A DNA stretch of 64,000 nucleotides from Aquisalimonas sp007126095 (GTDB lineage: Bacteria; Pseudomonadota; Gammaproteobacteria; Nitrococcales; Aquisalimonadaceae). Each line of letters begins with the position of its first letter. Position 1 is the stretch's first letter. The stretch spans positions 67,520 to 131,519 of the forward strand of contig NZ_JBLWFT010000009.1 in assembly GCF_048323695.1 (NCBI RefSeq). Direction: 5' to 3'. The notes beneath the pieces are model-generated. The model was given only the letters and a program-made list of their open reading frames with translations, was not told the origin of the DNA and did not search any database. A program made the position numbers and the translations under genes. Shown here one piece after another: positions 22,312 through 31,913 of this stretch.

Positions 22312-23716
22312 GTCGCGACAGCTTCTCGTACAGAACGGAGCGGGAAATACCCAGCAGGCGCGCAGCTCGGCTGCGATTGCCGTCCGTGGCGCGCAGGGCG
22401 GACTCGATGGCGGCCTGCTCGGCATCCGCCACCGTCTCGGCCAATGGGCGCACCGACGTCGAGCCAGTTGCCGCCGTTGAGCCGGCAGCCCGGCTGACCG
22501 GGAGCACCGCATGAATCTCGTGCGCCGACAGGGCGCCCTCGCCTTCATTCATGGTCAGGGCCTGCTCAAGCGTATTGCGCAACTCACGGATGTTTCCGGG
22601 CCAGTGATAGCGCTCCAGTACTGCCAGTGCATCGCTGGTGAGTTCGGCGTGGAGCTCGCCGCCCAGGGCGATGTCCTCCAGCAGGGCTTCGCAAAGAATC
22701 CCCAGGTCCTGCAGCCGCTCACGCAACGGTGGCACGCGGATCTCAAGCACGTTGAGCCGGTAGTAGAGATCCGACCGGAAGGTGCCGTCGGTCAGCATAG
22801 CGCCGATATCGCGGCTGGTGGCGGCGATCACGCGGACGTCCACCTGCTGCACCTGGTTGGATCCCAGCGGCTCCACCTGCTGCTCTTCCAGCACCCGCAG
22901 CAGCTTGGCCTGCAGCGCCAGCGGCATGTCCCCGATCTCGTCCAGGAACAGGGTGCCGCCATGGGCCAGCTGAAACTTGCCTTCCCGCGTTCGCTGTCCG
23001 GCGCCGGTGTAGGCGCCCGGGGCGACCCCGAAGAACTCTGACTCCAGAAGATTCTCCGGTACTGCCGCCAGGTTGACGCCCACGAACGGACGATCTGCCC
23101 GCGCCGAGGCGCTGTGGATGGCCTGGGCGAGGATCTCCTTGCCCGTGCCGGTCTCGCCGAGCAGCAATGTGGGGATGTCGCGTCCTGCCGCCAGCCGGGC
23201 GCGGCGTTTCACGTCCAGGGCCGCCGGGCTCGCGCCGACGAAGTCCGACAGGCTGTAGCGCGCTGTCCGGCGCGCCAGGGCTCGCCGCGCAGCGGCCAGA
23301 TCATCCTGCAGGCGACGGTACTTGGACATCAGCGGTGCCAGGGGCTGAAGGTCGTCATAGACCACGAATGCGAGCGCGCCGACCACGATACCGTCTTCTT
23401 CCACCGGCAGCCGCGACACCACGAGCTGCTGGTCCCGGAACTCCATGATGTCCAGTAGCCGTGGTTGTCCGGTACGTACGGTTTCCGGCATACGTGTGGC
23501 GGGGATGACTTCCCGGATCGGTCGGCCCACGAGGCGTTCGGGCGCATCGCCGATCAGGCTGGCGTAACTTGAATTGATCCAGGTGATGCGGGCGTCGCGG
23601 TCCACGGCGATGGCACCAGCGGTTGCCTCCTCAAGAAGCGGCAGCAGGGTTGTGAGGAGGTGGCGCGGAATACCCATGAAGGGCCCACGGGAATCGCCGG
23701 TGCTTCTGGTCGTCAT
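22304..23716 (-). CDS. Sigma54-dependent activator, PAS-AAA+-Fis (HbcR-like)
   Basis: 470 aa enhancer-binding protein. An N-terminal PAS domain (about 25-130) is followed by an AAA+ domain with Walker A GETGTGKE at 187-194 and the sigma54-contact loop GAYTGA at 234-239 (Tyr instead of the more common Phe). A Fis-type HTH ends the protein (about 428-468, NRSRAARLLGISRSVLYEKL). No receiver domain is present, so the PAS domain probably senses a metabolite. It lies directly upstream of a -24/-12 promoter and three palindromes. Similar activators control 3-hydroxybutyrate catabolism in Pseudomonas (HbcR); the same role here is inferred. Confidence 0.88.
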   Translation of the reverse strand: MTTRSTGDSRGPFMGIPRHLLTTLLPLLEEATAGAIAVDRDARITWINSSYASLIGDAPERLVGRPIREVIPATRMPETVRTGQPRLLDIMEFRDQQLVVSRLPVEEDGIVVGALAFVVYDDLQPLAPLMSKYRRLQDDLAAARRALARRTARYSLSDFVGASPAALDVKRRARLAAGRDIPTLLLGETGTGKEILAQAIHSASARADRPFVGVNLAAVPENLLESEFFGVAPGAYTGAGQRTREGKFQLAHGGTLFLDEIGDMPLALQAKLLRVLEEQQVEPLGSNQVQQVDVRVIAATSRDIGAMLTDGTFRSDLYYRLNVLEIRVPPLRERLQDLGILCEALLEDIALGGELHAELTSDALAVLERYHWPGNIRELRNTLEQALTMNEGEGALSAHEIHAVLPVSRAAGSTAATGSTSVRPLAETVADAEQAAIESALRATDGNRSRAARLLGISRSVLYEKLSRLS

Positions 23717-23937
23717 GGGGTCTCCCGGTGATCTTCGGTGGCGAAGATGTCGCCGCCGTCTTCGTCGAGCGGGCGGATAAACGCCTCGTAGAGTGTGGTG
23801 GGCCGGCGCGCGACCCTGACGGCGCGCAGGCGGCGTTCCATGGGGGCGCGGCCGACCACGATCGGTGGCGCTTGCCGGGCGTGGACGGCTCCCGTCGGGC
23901 CCCGCTGCAGGGTCGACTGCCGTTCGTCTGCTCCCAT
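23713..23937 (-). CDS. Small hypothetical protein overlapping the sigma54 activator start
   Basis: 74 aa frame starting MGADERQSTLQ, with GAAGG 7 bases before the ATG. Its TGA overlaps the activator ATG as ATGA, which suggests translational coupling. Codon third positions are mostly G or C like the neighbours. It is rich in Arg and ends in an acidic stretch (IRPLDEDGGDIFATED). I recognise no family. It could be a real upstream gene or an untranslated lead region; the overlap is the main support. Confidence 0.42.
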   Translation of the reverse strand: MGADERQSTLQRGPTGAVHARQAPPIVVGRAPMERRLRAVRVARRPTTLYEAFIRPLDEDGGDIFATEDHRETP

Positions 23938-24025
23938 GCGTCGGCCTTCGTCCGGTTTCAGGGCACCAGCATAGCGAAGCCGGGCCGGCGCATGAACCGT
24001 CGCCACGCGCGCTGTCGGTGTTTCC

Positions 24026-25510
24026 TTAACGGAATGCCACCTCGGCGAAGCTGCGCAGTTTGCGCGAGTGCAGGCGTTCCCGGTCGTAGTGCTTGAGGTT
24101 CTCAAGCGCCATCAGGCCCATCTCAAGGTGCTGGTCCACCCGCTGGCGGTAGAGCTCGCTCGCCATGCGCGCGAGCTTGATCTCGCCGTGCATGGGCTTG
24201 TCCGACACGCACAGCAGCGTGCCGTAGGGCACCCGGAAGCGGAAGCCGTTGGCGGCGATGGTGGCCGACTCCATGTCCAGCGCCACCGCGCGCGACTGTG
24301 ACATGCGCTTGAGCGTGGTGGCGTGATCGCCCAGTTCCCAGTTGCGGTTGTCCACGCTGGCCACCGTCCCGGTGCGGATCACGCGCTTGAGCTCGAAGCC
24401 GTCAAGGCCGGTGACCTGGCGGGCCGCGTCCTCCAGCGCCACCTGCATCTCCGCCAGTGCGGGCACCGGCACCCACAGGGGCAGCTCTTCGTCCAGCACG
24501 TGATCGGCGCGGATGTAGCCGTGGGCGAGTACGTAGTCGCCGAGCTTCTGCGTGTTCCGCAGGCCGGCGCAGTGGCCGAGCATCAGCCAGGCGCTGGGCC
24601 GCATCACCGCCACGTGGTCGGTGATGTTGCGCGCGTTGGACGGGCCGGCGCCGATATTGATCATGGTGACCCCGGAGCCGTCCGCCGCGACGCGATGGAA
24701 TGCCGGCATCTGGAATGCCCGCTCCGGCGGTTCGCCGCTCGGCTGGTTTTCCCCGCGGCGCGTGATGCGGTTGCCCGGCTCCACGAACGCGTCGAAGTCG
24801 GCGGTGCCGGCGGCGAGCTGCTCGCGGCAGTGCCGGGCGAAGGCGTCGGTGTAGAACGGGTAGTTGGTGAAGATGACGAAGTTCTGGAAGTGGCACGGAT
24901 CGGTGCCAGTGTAGTGGTCCAGTCGGTGCAGAGAGTAGTCCACCCGCGCCGCGCGGAACAGCGCCAGCGGCTGCGCCCCTCCCGCCTCGACGCTGTGGGT
25001 GCCGTTGACGATGGCGTCGTCCATGGCCGCCAGGTCTGGCGTGTCGAACAGGTCGCGCAGGGGGCGGTCCGGCAGACCGTCGGCGAATCCACCCTGGACG
25101 TTGATATCCCGCGGATAGGCGAAATGCAGCGGGATCGGCTCCGCAGACTCGCCCACTTCCAGTGGCTCGCCGTGGTGCTGCAGCAGCAGGGCGCACTGTT
25201 CGATCAGGTAATCGCGGAAGAGATCCGGCCGCGTGACGGTTGTCTCGAACACGCCCGGGCCGGCGACGAACCCGTAGGACGAGCGGGAGTCCACCCGGGC
25301 ATGGGTTGCGGTGGCGATGCGCACCCGCGGGTAGTACGCCCGAACCCGCCCCGGGACAGGGTCACCCTGAGCGCAGCTCTGGAACCAGTCGCGGAGGAAT
25401 GCGGTGTTGCGGTCGTAGATCTCCTGCAGGTATTCCACGGTTACCACCGGATCGGTGAAGCTGCGCGTGGCGGCTGCCGGTGGCGTCAGAACGTCGCTGT
25501 GTATGGCCAT
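24026..25510 (-). CDS. amn: AMP nucleosidase
   Basis: 494 aa, close to E. coli Amn (about 484). The N-terminal AMNp domain has VARIATATHARVDSRSSYGFV-like and FAYPRDINVQGGF segments. The C-terminal PNP/UDP phosphorylase-like domain carries NIGAGPSNARN and a DMESATIAANGFR motif with the catalytic acid. It splits AMP to adenine and ribose 5-phosphate. I chose the ATG at 25510, preceded by GGGAG; the frame extends upstream without family support. Confidence 0.93.
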   Translation of the reverse strand: MAIHSDVLTPPAAATRSFTDPVVTVEYLQEIYDRNTAFLRDWFQSCAQGDPVPGRVRAYYPRVRIATATHARVDSRSSYGFVAGPGVFETTVTRPDLFRDYLIEQCALLLQHHGEPLEVGESAEPIPLHFAYPRDINVQGGFADGLPDRPLRDLFDTPDLAAMDDAIVNGTHSVEAGGAQPLALFRAARVDYSLHRLDHYTGTDPCHFQNFVIFTNYPFYTDAFARHCREQLAAGTADFDAFVEPGNRITRRGENQPSGEPPERAFQMPAFHRVAADGSGVTMINIGAGPSNARNITDHVAVMRPSAWLMLGHCAGLRNTQKLGDYVLAHGYIRADHVLDEELPLWVPVPALAEMQVALEDAARQVTGLDGFELKRVIRTGTVASVDNRNWELGDHATTLKRMSQSRAVALDMESATIAANGFRFRVPYGTLLCVSDKPMHGEIKLARMASELYRQRVDQHLEMGLMALENLKHYDRERLHSRKLRSFAEVAFR

Positions 25511-25609
25511 GGTTCGCTCCCTGAGTGGTCTGTCGTTCCAGCATAACCAACCTGCGTGCACATGCGCCCCGGGGTGTGTTGGAATCGCTTTCTACACGGG
25601 ATGACGGGA

Positions 25610-26215
25610 ATGCCGGCAATGGGTGACCTTCGCTTCGAACGACTCTATGGCGCCGGTCTGGGCCGGCGGCTTGACGACATTGCGCGGTTGCGCATGACTG
25701 TCTTCCGCGAATGGCCCTATCTCTACGAGGGCGATGAGGAGTATGAACGCCGATTCCTGCAGATTTATGTCGACTCGCCGCGCTCGTTCGCGCTAACCGT
25801 GCTGGACGGCGATGCCGTGGTCGGGGTGACTACGGCCATGCCGCTCACGGACGAGGAGCAGGAGATTCAGCAGCCGTTCGTCGACGCGGGGATCGACGTG
25901 CAGCGCGTATTCTATTTCGCCGAGTCGGTGCTCCTTCCCGAGTACCGCGGTCACGGCCTTTACCGGCAGTTTTTTCAGGAACGCGAGGCCCTCGCCGGCT
26001 CCTTCGGCGATTACGACCGTGTCGCGTTCTGCGCCGTGCAGCGCCCGGACGACCACCCCATGAAGCCCGCCAACCATCAGCCGCTGGACCCGGTGTGGCG
26101 GCACTTCGGTTATCAGCCCCGGCCGGAGTTGGTGGCCTACTTCCCCTGGCCCGACATCGGCGAACGGGAAGAGACGCAGAAGCCGCTCCAGTTCTGGCTC
26201 AAGCCGCTGGGCTGA
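25610..26215 (+). CDS. GNAT-family acetyltransferase
   Basis: About 201 aa. The acetyl-CoA loop is visible as SVLLPEYRGHGLYRQFF (R/Q-x-x-G-x-G/A variant), preceded by a beta strand with the FYFAES segment. The substrate is unknown. Three in-frame ATGs (25601, 25610, 25619) are equally possible starts; GGGAA at 25606-25610 favours 25619, so the true N terminus is uncertain by a few residues. It is divergent from amn and converges with the GST gene. Confidence 0.75.
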   Translation: MPAMGDLRFERLYGAGLGRRLDDIARLRMTVFREWPYLYEGDEEYERRFLQIYVDSPRSFALTVLDGDAVVGVTTAMPLTDEEQEIQQPFVDAGIDVQRVFYFAESVLLPEYRGHGLYRQFFQEREALAGSFGDYDRVAFCAVQRPDDHPMKPANHQPLDPVWRHFGYQPRPELVAYFPWPDIGEREETQKPLQFWLKPLG

Positions 26216-26224
26216 GCGACCGCT

Positions 26225-26851
26225 CTACTGTAGTGGTGGCCGGTGGATGTGGCTCGTGAACGCCGCTCGGGTCTGGTAGCGTTCGTGGAGAGCGGCGAGC
26301 AGTGGCTGGGTCGTGGCCGCATCGCCGTTGAGCGTCAGCCAGCGATGGATGAACGCCCCGAGGGCGACGTCAGCGATTGTAATCCGGTCTCCCACCAGAA
26401 ACGCGCCGGGCCGCAGGGATTGCTCGAGAATCGAGAAGTTCTGGTGCGTCTGTCGCCTCGCGGTCTCGATCGTGTTCGCGTCCCGATCCGCTTCCGGTGT
26501 GCGCACCAGGCCGATGAAGTAGGGCAGCATCTGCGGCCACAGCGTGCTGACCTGCCAGTCCATCCATTGATCGATGTATGCCGACTCCGTTGGTGAACGG
26601 CCGTAGCATTCCGCTTCGGGATACAGACGGGCCAGGTAGCGGAGTATCGCATTGGATTCCCAGAGCGTAAGCGCCCCGTGCTCAATGACCGGCACGAGAC
26701 CGTTCGGGTTGCGTGCGACCAGCGCGTCGTGCCGTGCGGCATTCTCCTGGCCGCCCGCCGGCTCGTGGTGCCAGGCCATGCCGAGCTCTTCGGCAAGCCA
26801 GAGCACCTTCTGAACGTTGGCCGAGTTGCGGCGTCCCCAGATGGTCAGCAT
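26225..26851 (-). CDS. Glutathione S-transferase family protein
   Basis: 208 aa with an N-terminal thioredoxin-like GST domain (MLTIWGRRNSANVQKVLWLAEELG; NPNGLVPVIEHG; LWESNAILRYLA, the glutathione-binding ES motif) and an alpha-helical C-terminal domain with VGDRITIADVALG. It starts 9 bases after the SDR stop, so the two are one transcription unit, probably under the LAL regulator. A detoxification or substrate-processing role in that catabolic unit is inferred. Confidence 0.88.
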   Translation of the reverse strand: MLTIWGRRNSANVQKVLWLAEELGMAWHHEPAGGQENAARHDALVARNPNGLVPVIEHGALTLWESNAILRYLARLYPEAECYGRSPTESAYIDQWMDWQVSTLWPQMLPYFIGLVRTPEADRDANTIETARRQTHQNFSILEQSLRPGAFLVGDRITIADVALGAFIHRWLTLNGDAATTQPLLAALHERYQTRAAFTSHIHRPPLQ

Positions 26852-26860
26852 GTGAAACGC

Positions 26861-27664
26861 CTAGTGGATCTTGCAGGTCAGGCCGCCATCGACCACCAGA
26901 TTCTGGCCAGTGATGTACTTGGCTTCGTCCGAGGCCAGGAAGACCATGGCGTGGGCCACATCCCACGCATCACCCATGCGGCCGGTGGGGCACTGGGCGT
27001 TTCGTTTGTCCACCATCTCCTGCTGACTGCTCGCGGAGTAGCCTTCGTTGAGCCCCTGGTAAATCATTGGGGTGTCCATCAGGCCCGGCAGAATGCAGTT
27101 CGCGCGGATGCCCCGGCTGGCGTACTGCAACGCCACGCTCTGACACAGTTGCGCGACAGCGGCTTTGGTGGCGCTGTAACTCACGTAGGGTACGCCGGTG
27201 TAACGGATGCCCGCGATGGAGCCGGTGACCAGGATCACGCCCCGACCCTGACGCTCCATCACCGGCAGAACGTGCTTGCACGTCAGGAAAGGGCTGGTGA
27301 GGTTGATGTCCAGCGCCCGGTGCCAGGCGCTTTCCTCCAGCTCGACCGGGCCACCCAGCTCGACGATGCCGATATTGTTGTGCATGACGTCGACGCCGCC
27401 GTAGGTGCGTACGCATGCATTCACCATCGACTCCACGGCGGCAGAGTCCGTGGCGTCGGCCTGGTGCGCGGTCGCCTCGAGCCCCTCGTTGCGAATGAGG
27501 TCCACGGTTTCCTGGACCGCCTCTCCGTTGATATCCACCGCGAAAACTCTGGCGCCTTCCCGCGCGGCCTGCATGGCCGCCGCCTTGCCATTGCCCCAGC
27601 CGGCATCAATGGAGCCTGCGCCGATGATCATCACGACGCGATCCTTCAGGCGTTGTCCGCTCAT
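26861..27664 (-). CDS. SDR-family oxidoreductase
   Basis: 267 aa short-chain dehydrogenase. The cofactor loop is unusual (IGAGSIDAGWGNGKAAA) with an insertion compared with TGxxxGxG. NNIG replaces NNAG, and the catalytic triad is in TGSIAG, YVSYSATK. The C-terminal part has ITGQNLVVDGG. The ATG at 27664 follows GGAGGAG. The substrate is unknown. A palindromic operator at 27739-27754 lies 75 bases upstream, shared with the divergent LAL regulator. Confidence 0.87.
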   Translation of the reverse strand: MSGQRLKDRVVMIIGAGSIDAGWGNGKAAAMQAAREGARVFAVDINGEAVQETVDLIRNEGLEATAHQADATDSAAVESMVNACVRTYGGVDVMHNNIGIVELGGPVELEESAWHRALDINLTSPFLTCKHVLPVMERQGRGVILVTGSIAGIRYTGVPYVSYSATKAAVAQLCQSVALQYASRGIRANCILPGLMDTPMIYQGLNEGYSASSQQEMVDKRNAQCPTGRMGDAWDVAHAMVFLASDEAKYITGQNLVVDGGLTCKIH

Positions 27665-27738
27665 TGTGCATCTCCTCCGATCCTGTGCGGTTCTCATAAT
27701 TATTTCGTTCACCATACGAAGGGGTCGGGGCAGGTGCA

Positions 27739-27754
27739 CCCCCCTAAAGTGGGG
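27739..27754. promoter_or_regulatory. Candidate LAL-regulator operator A
   Basis: CCCCCCTAAAGTGGGG, preceded by GCA and followed by A. It differs at only two bases from the site at 36482-36497, and the flanks match too. It sits between the divergent SDR gene and the MalT-like regulator gene. Two long, near-identical G/C palindromes in front of two operons of one cluster argue for one shared regulator. Confidence 0.65.
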
Positions 27755-27887
27755 AGCGACTTGCGGTTACCTTGGCGGGCCGGTTTCCGTAAACTGCGGG
27801 GATGTGACGGCTCCCCGGGACATGCCGTGACAGCGCCAGCAGCCCGGCTGGAAACGCGCCCGATCCACAGGTGACGTGTGGTTAACG

Positions 27888-30575
27888 ATGGAAAAATGGC
27901 AGTCTCCAGTAGAAATGCAGGCACTGGATGTGCCACCGACTGTGCTTCGGCCGCCGCAAAGCGGGGTGGAGCTGATCCCTCGCCCGCAGGTATTCAAGAC
28001 CATCACCGATCTGCCTCCCGGGTGCATGGTCAAGGTCGTGGCGCCCGCCGGGGCCGGCAAGACGACCGTTCTCAGTCAGGCGTATGAGCACCTGCGTCGG
28101 GATGAAGTCGCCGTCGCCTGGCTGTCGGTGACGTCTCTGGCCAATGACTTCCACCGTTTCGTGCTGCAGCTCATCGCGGCCGTGCGCACCGCCAAGCCCG
28201 ATTTCGCCGCAACGCTGCCGTCGCTGCTCGAGAGTACAACGTCGCGCATGTATCAGGACCTTGCCATGAAACTGGCGCTGGCGTTTGCTCACGGAGTGGA
28301 CAAGCGCCTGGTCGTGTTCGTGGACGACTACCACTGCATCGATTTGCCGGTCATTCATCAGACGCTGGCGATGCTGCTGGACCATCTGCCACCCGAGGTG
28401 TCGCTGGTTGTCGGGTCACGTACCGAGCCCGACTTTCCGTTGGGAGCCATGCGGGCCAGTGGCCGCCTGGTGGAGCTGGGCTGGAACGAACTGCGGTTTT
28501 CCCGGGCCGAAGCGGCCGAGCTGTTCCAGTTGCGCGGCTGTGACCTGTCGGCCTCGCAACTGCAGAGTGTCTACGACGAGACGGAGGGGTGGGCCACGGG
28601 CCTGCAGCTGGCCAGCCTGGATCTGGGGGCGGATGACGCCATGCGTGCCGGCGATCAGCCGCTCACCCGACAGGCGCACGTCACCGACTACTGGCTCGAT
28701 GCCGTACTGCGCAGACTGTCACCGGAGCTCCAGGGTTTCCTGCTCCGTACCTCGGTGCTCGACGGTCTGAGTCCGGGGCTTTGTGACGCGATCTGCAACA
28801 CCGATGACAGCGCCGCCGTGCTGCAGGAGCTGGAGCGGCTGAATCTGTTCACCTTCCGCCTCGACGATGTCCAGGTCTGGTTCCGCTACCATCATCTCTT
28901 TCGGGAGTTCCTGTTCACGCGACTGCGGGACCGCCACCCGCAGCAGGTGGAGGCGTTGCACCTGGCCGCCAGCCGGTGGTTCGAGCAGGAGGGGGCGCTG
29001 GCCGAGGCCATTGATTTCGCCCTCCGGGCCAATGACCCGAGTCGGGCGGCAGCGTTGCTTATCCCCTATGGGCGGGCGCTGTTCCGTGGCGGACGGTTCA
29101 AGGAGCTGCGCCTGAATCTGGAGCAATTGCCGGAAAGTGAACTCACCGCATCGGCGGAGCTGTGCATCCTCAACGGCTGGTCCTGTGCCTATGGTGGCGA
29201 ATTCGGGAGAGCGCACGCCTGGGCCGAAGCCGGAGCAGACGCCGCCTTGCATGAAGCGAAGCGCGTGGCCTTCGAGGGTGAGATCGCGGTGCTTCTCAGC
29301 ACGCTGGGCGTCATCCAGAACGATGAACCGAATCGCACCAGCCTTCATCCGCGGCTCATGGAGCAGCTGGAGCACACCGACAGTTCGGTGCAGGCCTTCG
29401 CGCACATTGCGCTCGGGTACGCCTATCGTTCGGATGGCCGGCTGGCGGACGCGGGCCACGAAATTGCCGAAGCGATCCGCTTTGCCGAGCGCAACGAGTG
29501 CTCGCTGATCAACATGCTTGCCCGCTACAACCACGTGGCGCTGGCGTTGCTGCGGGGCGAGCGTGAGGTCGCCGAGAACAGCGCACGCGGAAGCCTGCAG
29601 ATTGCCACGGAACGCCACTGGACCGAGGGGATGGGGGCCGCATTCGTGCGCGCGCAGCTCGGTGCCGTTCTGTACGAGGCAAACCGGGTTGACGACGCAC
29701 TCACCGAACTCGACGCCGCCGTGGCCATCCTGCGTGCGACCGAGGCCTACGGTTTTCTCGGGGTTGCCCTGTTGATGAGGGCTCGAGCACTGTGGGCCGG
29801 AGGGCGTATGGATGCGGCCGGCAGTGATCTGCGTGACGCCGGTGAAATCGGTGAGAGTCGCCAGGTGGAACGCGTGCGCTTCAAGAAAGCGCTTTTGGAG
29901 GCGCGCATGGCGCTCGCCGACGGGCGAGTGTCCAGAGCGAGGCGTCACCTGGACAGGGCCCGGTTGCTGGTGCGTGAGCCCGGGGCCGGGGAGGCGTGGT
30001 CGGAGCACTTCGAGCAACTGAAGCTGGTGGAAGCGCGGGCCGCGGTGGCCAGCCAGGACTGGCATGCCGTCTCGGCAGAGCTTGCCACCATTGCGACCAG
30101 CGCCCGCGACGCCGGGCGCTGGTATCACTGGCTGGAGGCGCAGGCGCTGACCGTGGAGGTTTGCCTCGCCCGGGAGGATGCCGCGGCGGACGCGGTGCTC
30201 ACGGAAGCACTCGCCTTCGCGGCCGAGGAGTCGCTGTGGCGTCCATTCTTCCACGTGGGCCCGCGCTTGCGGGCGCGGGTTGCCCTGCTCGCCAGGAGGG
30301 GCGGTGTGCGCGGGGCCGTGGCGCTGGATGCCGCGCTGGACGCTCCGGGGCTTGCCGCCGAGCGGAGCCGCTGTGAACCTTTACATGCCCGGGAAACGCA
30401 GATTCTCGCGCTGGTTGCGGAAGGGGTGAAGAACCGTGAGATCGGTGCGCGGTTGTTCATCTCCGAGGAAACGGTGAAATGGTATCTCAAGAGCCTGTAC
30501 CGCAAGCTCGATGTGGAAAACCGCACTGCCGCCGTTGCCCGGGCTCGGGAACTGGGGTTGATGGCGGAAGCCTGA
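27888..30575 (+). CDS. MalT-like LuxR-family (LAL) transcriptional activator
   Basis: 895 aa, typical LAL size. An ATPase domain near the N terminus has Walker A APAGAGKT at about 52-59 and a Walker B VVFVDDYH. A long TPR-like helical region follows (about 350-820). The last 64 residues form a LuxR HTH (ARETQILALVAEGVKNREIG...SEETVKWYLKSLYRKLDV). Such proteins bind ATP and an inducer, then activate catabolic genes. It converges with the TRAP operon and is divergent from the SDR. ATG 27888 has a weak ribosome site; GTG 27876 is an alternative. Confidence 0.92.
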   Translation: MEKWQSPVEMQALDVPPTVLRPPQSGVELIPRPQVFKTITDLPPGCMVKVVAPAGAGKTTVLSQAYEHLRRDEVAVAWLSVTSLANDFHRFVLQLIAAVRTAKPDFAATLPSLLESTTSRMYQDLAMKLALAFAHGVDKRLVVFVDDYHCIDLPVIHQTLAMLLDHLPPEVSLVVGSRTEPDFPLGAMRASGRLVELGWNELRFSRAEAAELFQLRGCDLSASQLQSVYDETEGWATGLQLASLDLGADDAMRAGDQPLTRQAHVTDYWLDAVLRRLSPELQGFLLRTSVLDGLSPGLCDAICNTDDSAAVLQELERLNLFTFRLDDVQVWFRYHHLFREFLFTRLRDRHPQQVEALHLAASRWFEQEGALAEAIDFALRANDPSRAAALLIPYGRALFRGGRFKELRLNLEQLPESELTASAELCILNGWSCAYGGEFGRAHAWAEAGADAALHEAKRVAFEGEIAVLLSTLGVIQNDEPNRTSLHPRLMEQLEHTDSSVQAFAHIALGYAYRSDGRLADAGHEIAEAIRFAERNECSLINMLARYNHVALALLRGEREVAENSARGSLQIATERHWTEGMGAAFVRAQLGAVLYEANRVDDALTELDAAVAILRATEAYGFLGVALLMRARALWAGGRMDAAGSDLRDAGEIGESRQVERVRFKKALLEARMALADGRVSRARRHLDRARLLVREPGAGEAWSEHFEQLKLVEARAAVASQDWHAVSAELATIATSARDAGRWYHWLEAQALTVEVCLAREDAAADAVLTEALAFAAEESLWRPFFHVGPRLRARVALLARRGGVRGAVALDAALDAPGLAAERSRCEPLHARETQILALVAEGVKNREIGARLFISEETVKWYLKSLYRKLDVENRTAAVARARELGLMAEA

Positions 30576-30577
30576 CA

Positions 30578-30602
30578 GCCTCCCCGGAGGCCCCGGGGAG
30601 GC
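30578..30602. terminator. Bidirectional hairpin between the LAL regulator and dctM2
   Basis: A perfect 10-bp stem (GCCTCCCCGG / CCGGGGAGGC) with the loop AGGCC, starting 2 bases after the regulator stop. It lies between convergent genes, so it probably ends transcription from both sides. The following TCATT is not a strong T-run. Confidence 0.65.
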
Positions 30603-30608
30603 CCGTCA

Positions 30609-31913
30609 TTACATGGTGCTCGGGAGCCAGGTCGTCAGCAGCGGGAAGCTGAACAGGATTGCCAGAGCTGCCAGTTCCATCAGCACGAACCAGCTGGAGC
30701 CGTGGAAGACTTTCTCCAGTTTGACGTCATCATCCAGTCCCGCGATGACGTAACAGTTCAGCCCCACCGGTGGCGTAATCAACCCGATCTCGCACATCTT
30801 CACGGCCAGAATGCCGAACCAGATCGGGTCGAACCCGAGCGCGACCACGGTCGGGAACATGATCGGCATGGTGATCACGAGCATGGAGAAGGCGTCCAGG
30901 AACATCCCCAGGGGCAGGAAGATCAGCAGGAAAAGGAAGATGATCACGAGCCCCGGCACCGGCAGTGTCGCAGCGAACTCCGAGAGCATCTGCGGCAGTT
31001 GCACCAGGCTCAGGAACAGGCTGAATATCGCGGCCCCGATGATCGTCATCATGATCATGACGGTGGTGGACAGGGCGTCCTGGCAGGACGTCCAGATGCT
31101 GCGGAGCTTCCCGCGGGTTCCGGAGGCAAGCAGCATCAGCAGCGCCGCCAGTGCGCCCACCGCCGCAGCCTCCGTCGGCGTGAATACGCCCGTGTAGATG
31201 CCTCCCAGTACGACGACGATCAGCACAAGCAGCGGCCATGCGCCAACTAGGGAGACCAGGCGCTCCTTCCAGGCGGTGCGTTCGGACACCTTGCCCAGTT
31301 CCGGCTTGAGTTTGCTCAGCACCCAGATACCGCCCAGGAAGATCACGGTGGAGAGAATTCCGGGGATGACGCCCGCAAGCAGCATGGCGCCTGCAGAAAC
31401 CTGGTTGATGGCGGCGTAGAACACCAGCAGCACGCTGGGCGGAATCAGAACGCCCAGCACACCGCCTGCGGCGATGGCGCCGGTGGAGAGCCGCTGATCG
31501 TAGCCGGCCTTTTTCATCTCCGGGAGGGCAATCGACCCCACGGTCGCCGCGGTGGCGACGCTGGAGCCGGATGTCGCCGAGAAGCCCGCACACGTGAGCA
31601 CGCTGGACATGGCCAGGCCGCCGGGCCAGTGACCGACCCACTTCCGCGAGATACCGAACAGGGCGCGCCCGACGCCGGCGTGGTGCGCGAAGTTGCCCAG
31701 CAGAATGAACAGCGGGATCACGGTCATGAGATAAACCGCGGTCTCCTGGTACGTCAGCGTGCGCAGGGTGGAGTAGATGTAGCCGAACCCCTCCGTGGCG
31801 AAGATGCCCACCAGGCCGGAAATGCCCAGGGCCGCGAATACCGGGAATCCGACCGCCATCAGAACGAACAGCAGAGGGATGACAATGATGATTGCGGTGA
31901 CTGGCTCAAGCAT
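30609..31913 (-). CDS. dctM: TRAP transporter large permease, DctM family (system 2)
   Basis: 434 aa polytopic protein with DctM signatures (LFILLGNFAHHAG, TGAIAAGGVLGVLIPPS, FTPTEAAAVGA). The start MLEPVTAIII at 31913 overlaps the dctQ end by 8 bases. Upstream open frame is a shadow of dctQ. It moves an unknown organic acid, presumably the substrate of the acyl-CoA ligase encoded in the same operon. Confidence 0.93.
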   Translation of the reverse strand: MLEPVTAIIIVIPLLFVLMAVGFPVFAALGISGLVGIFATEGFGYIYSTLRTLTYQETAVYLMTVIPLFILLGNFAHHAGVGRALFGISRKWVGHWPGGLAMSSVLTCAGFSATSGSSVATAATVGSIALPEMKKAGYDQRLSTGAIAAGGVLGVLIPPSVLLVFYAAINQVSAGAMLLAGVIPGILSTVIFLGGIWVLSKLKPELGKVSERTAWKERLVSLVGAWPLLVLIVVVLGGIYTGVFTPTEAAAVGALAALLMLLASGTRGKLRSIWTSCQDALSTTVMIMMTIIGAAIFSLFLSLVQLPQMLSEFAATLPVPGLVIIFLFLLIFLPLGMFLDAFSMLVITMPIMFPTVVALGFDPIWFGILAVKMCEIGLITPPVGLNCYVIAGLDDDVKLEKVFHGSSWFVLMELAALAILFSFPLLTTWLPSTM

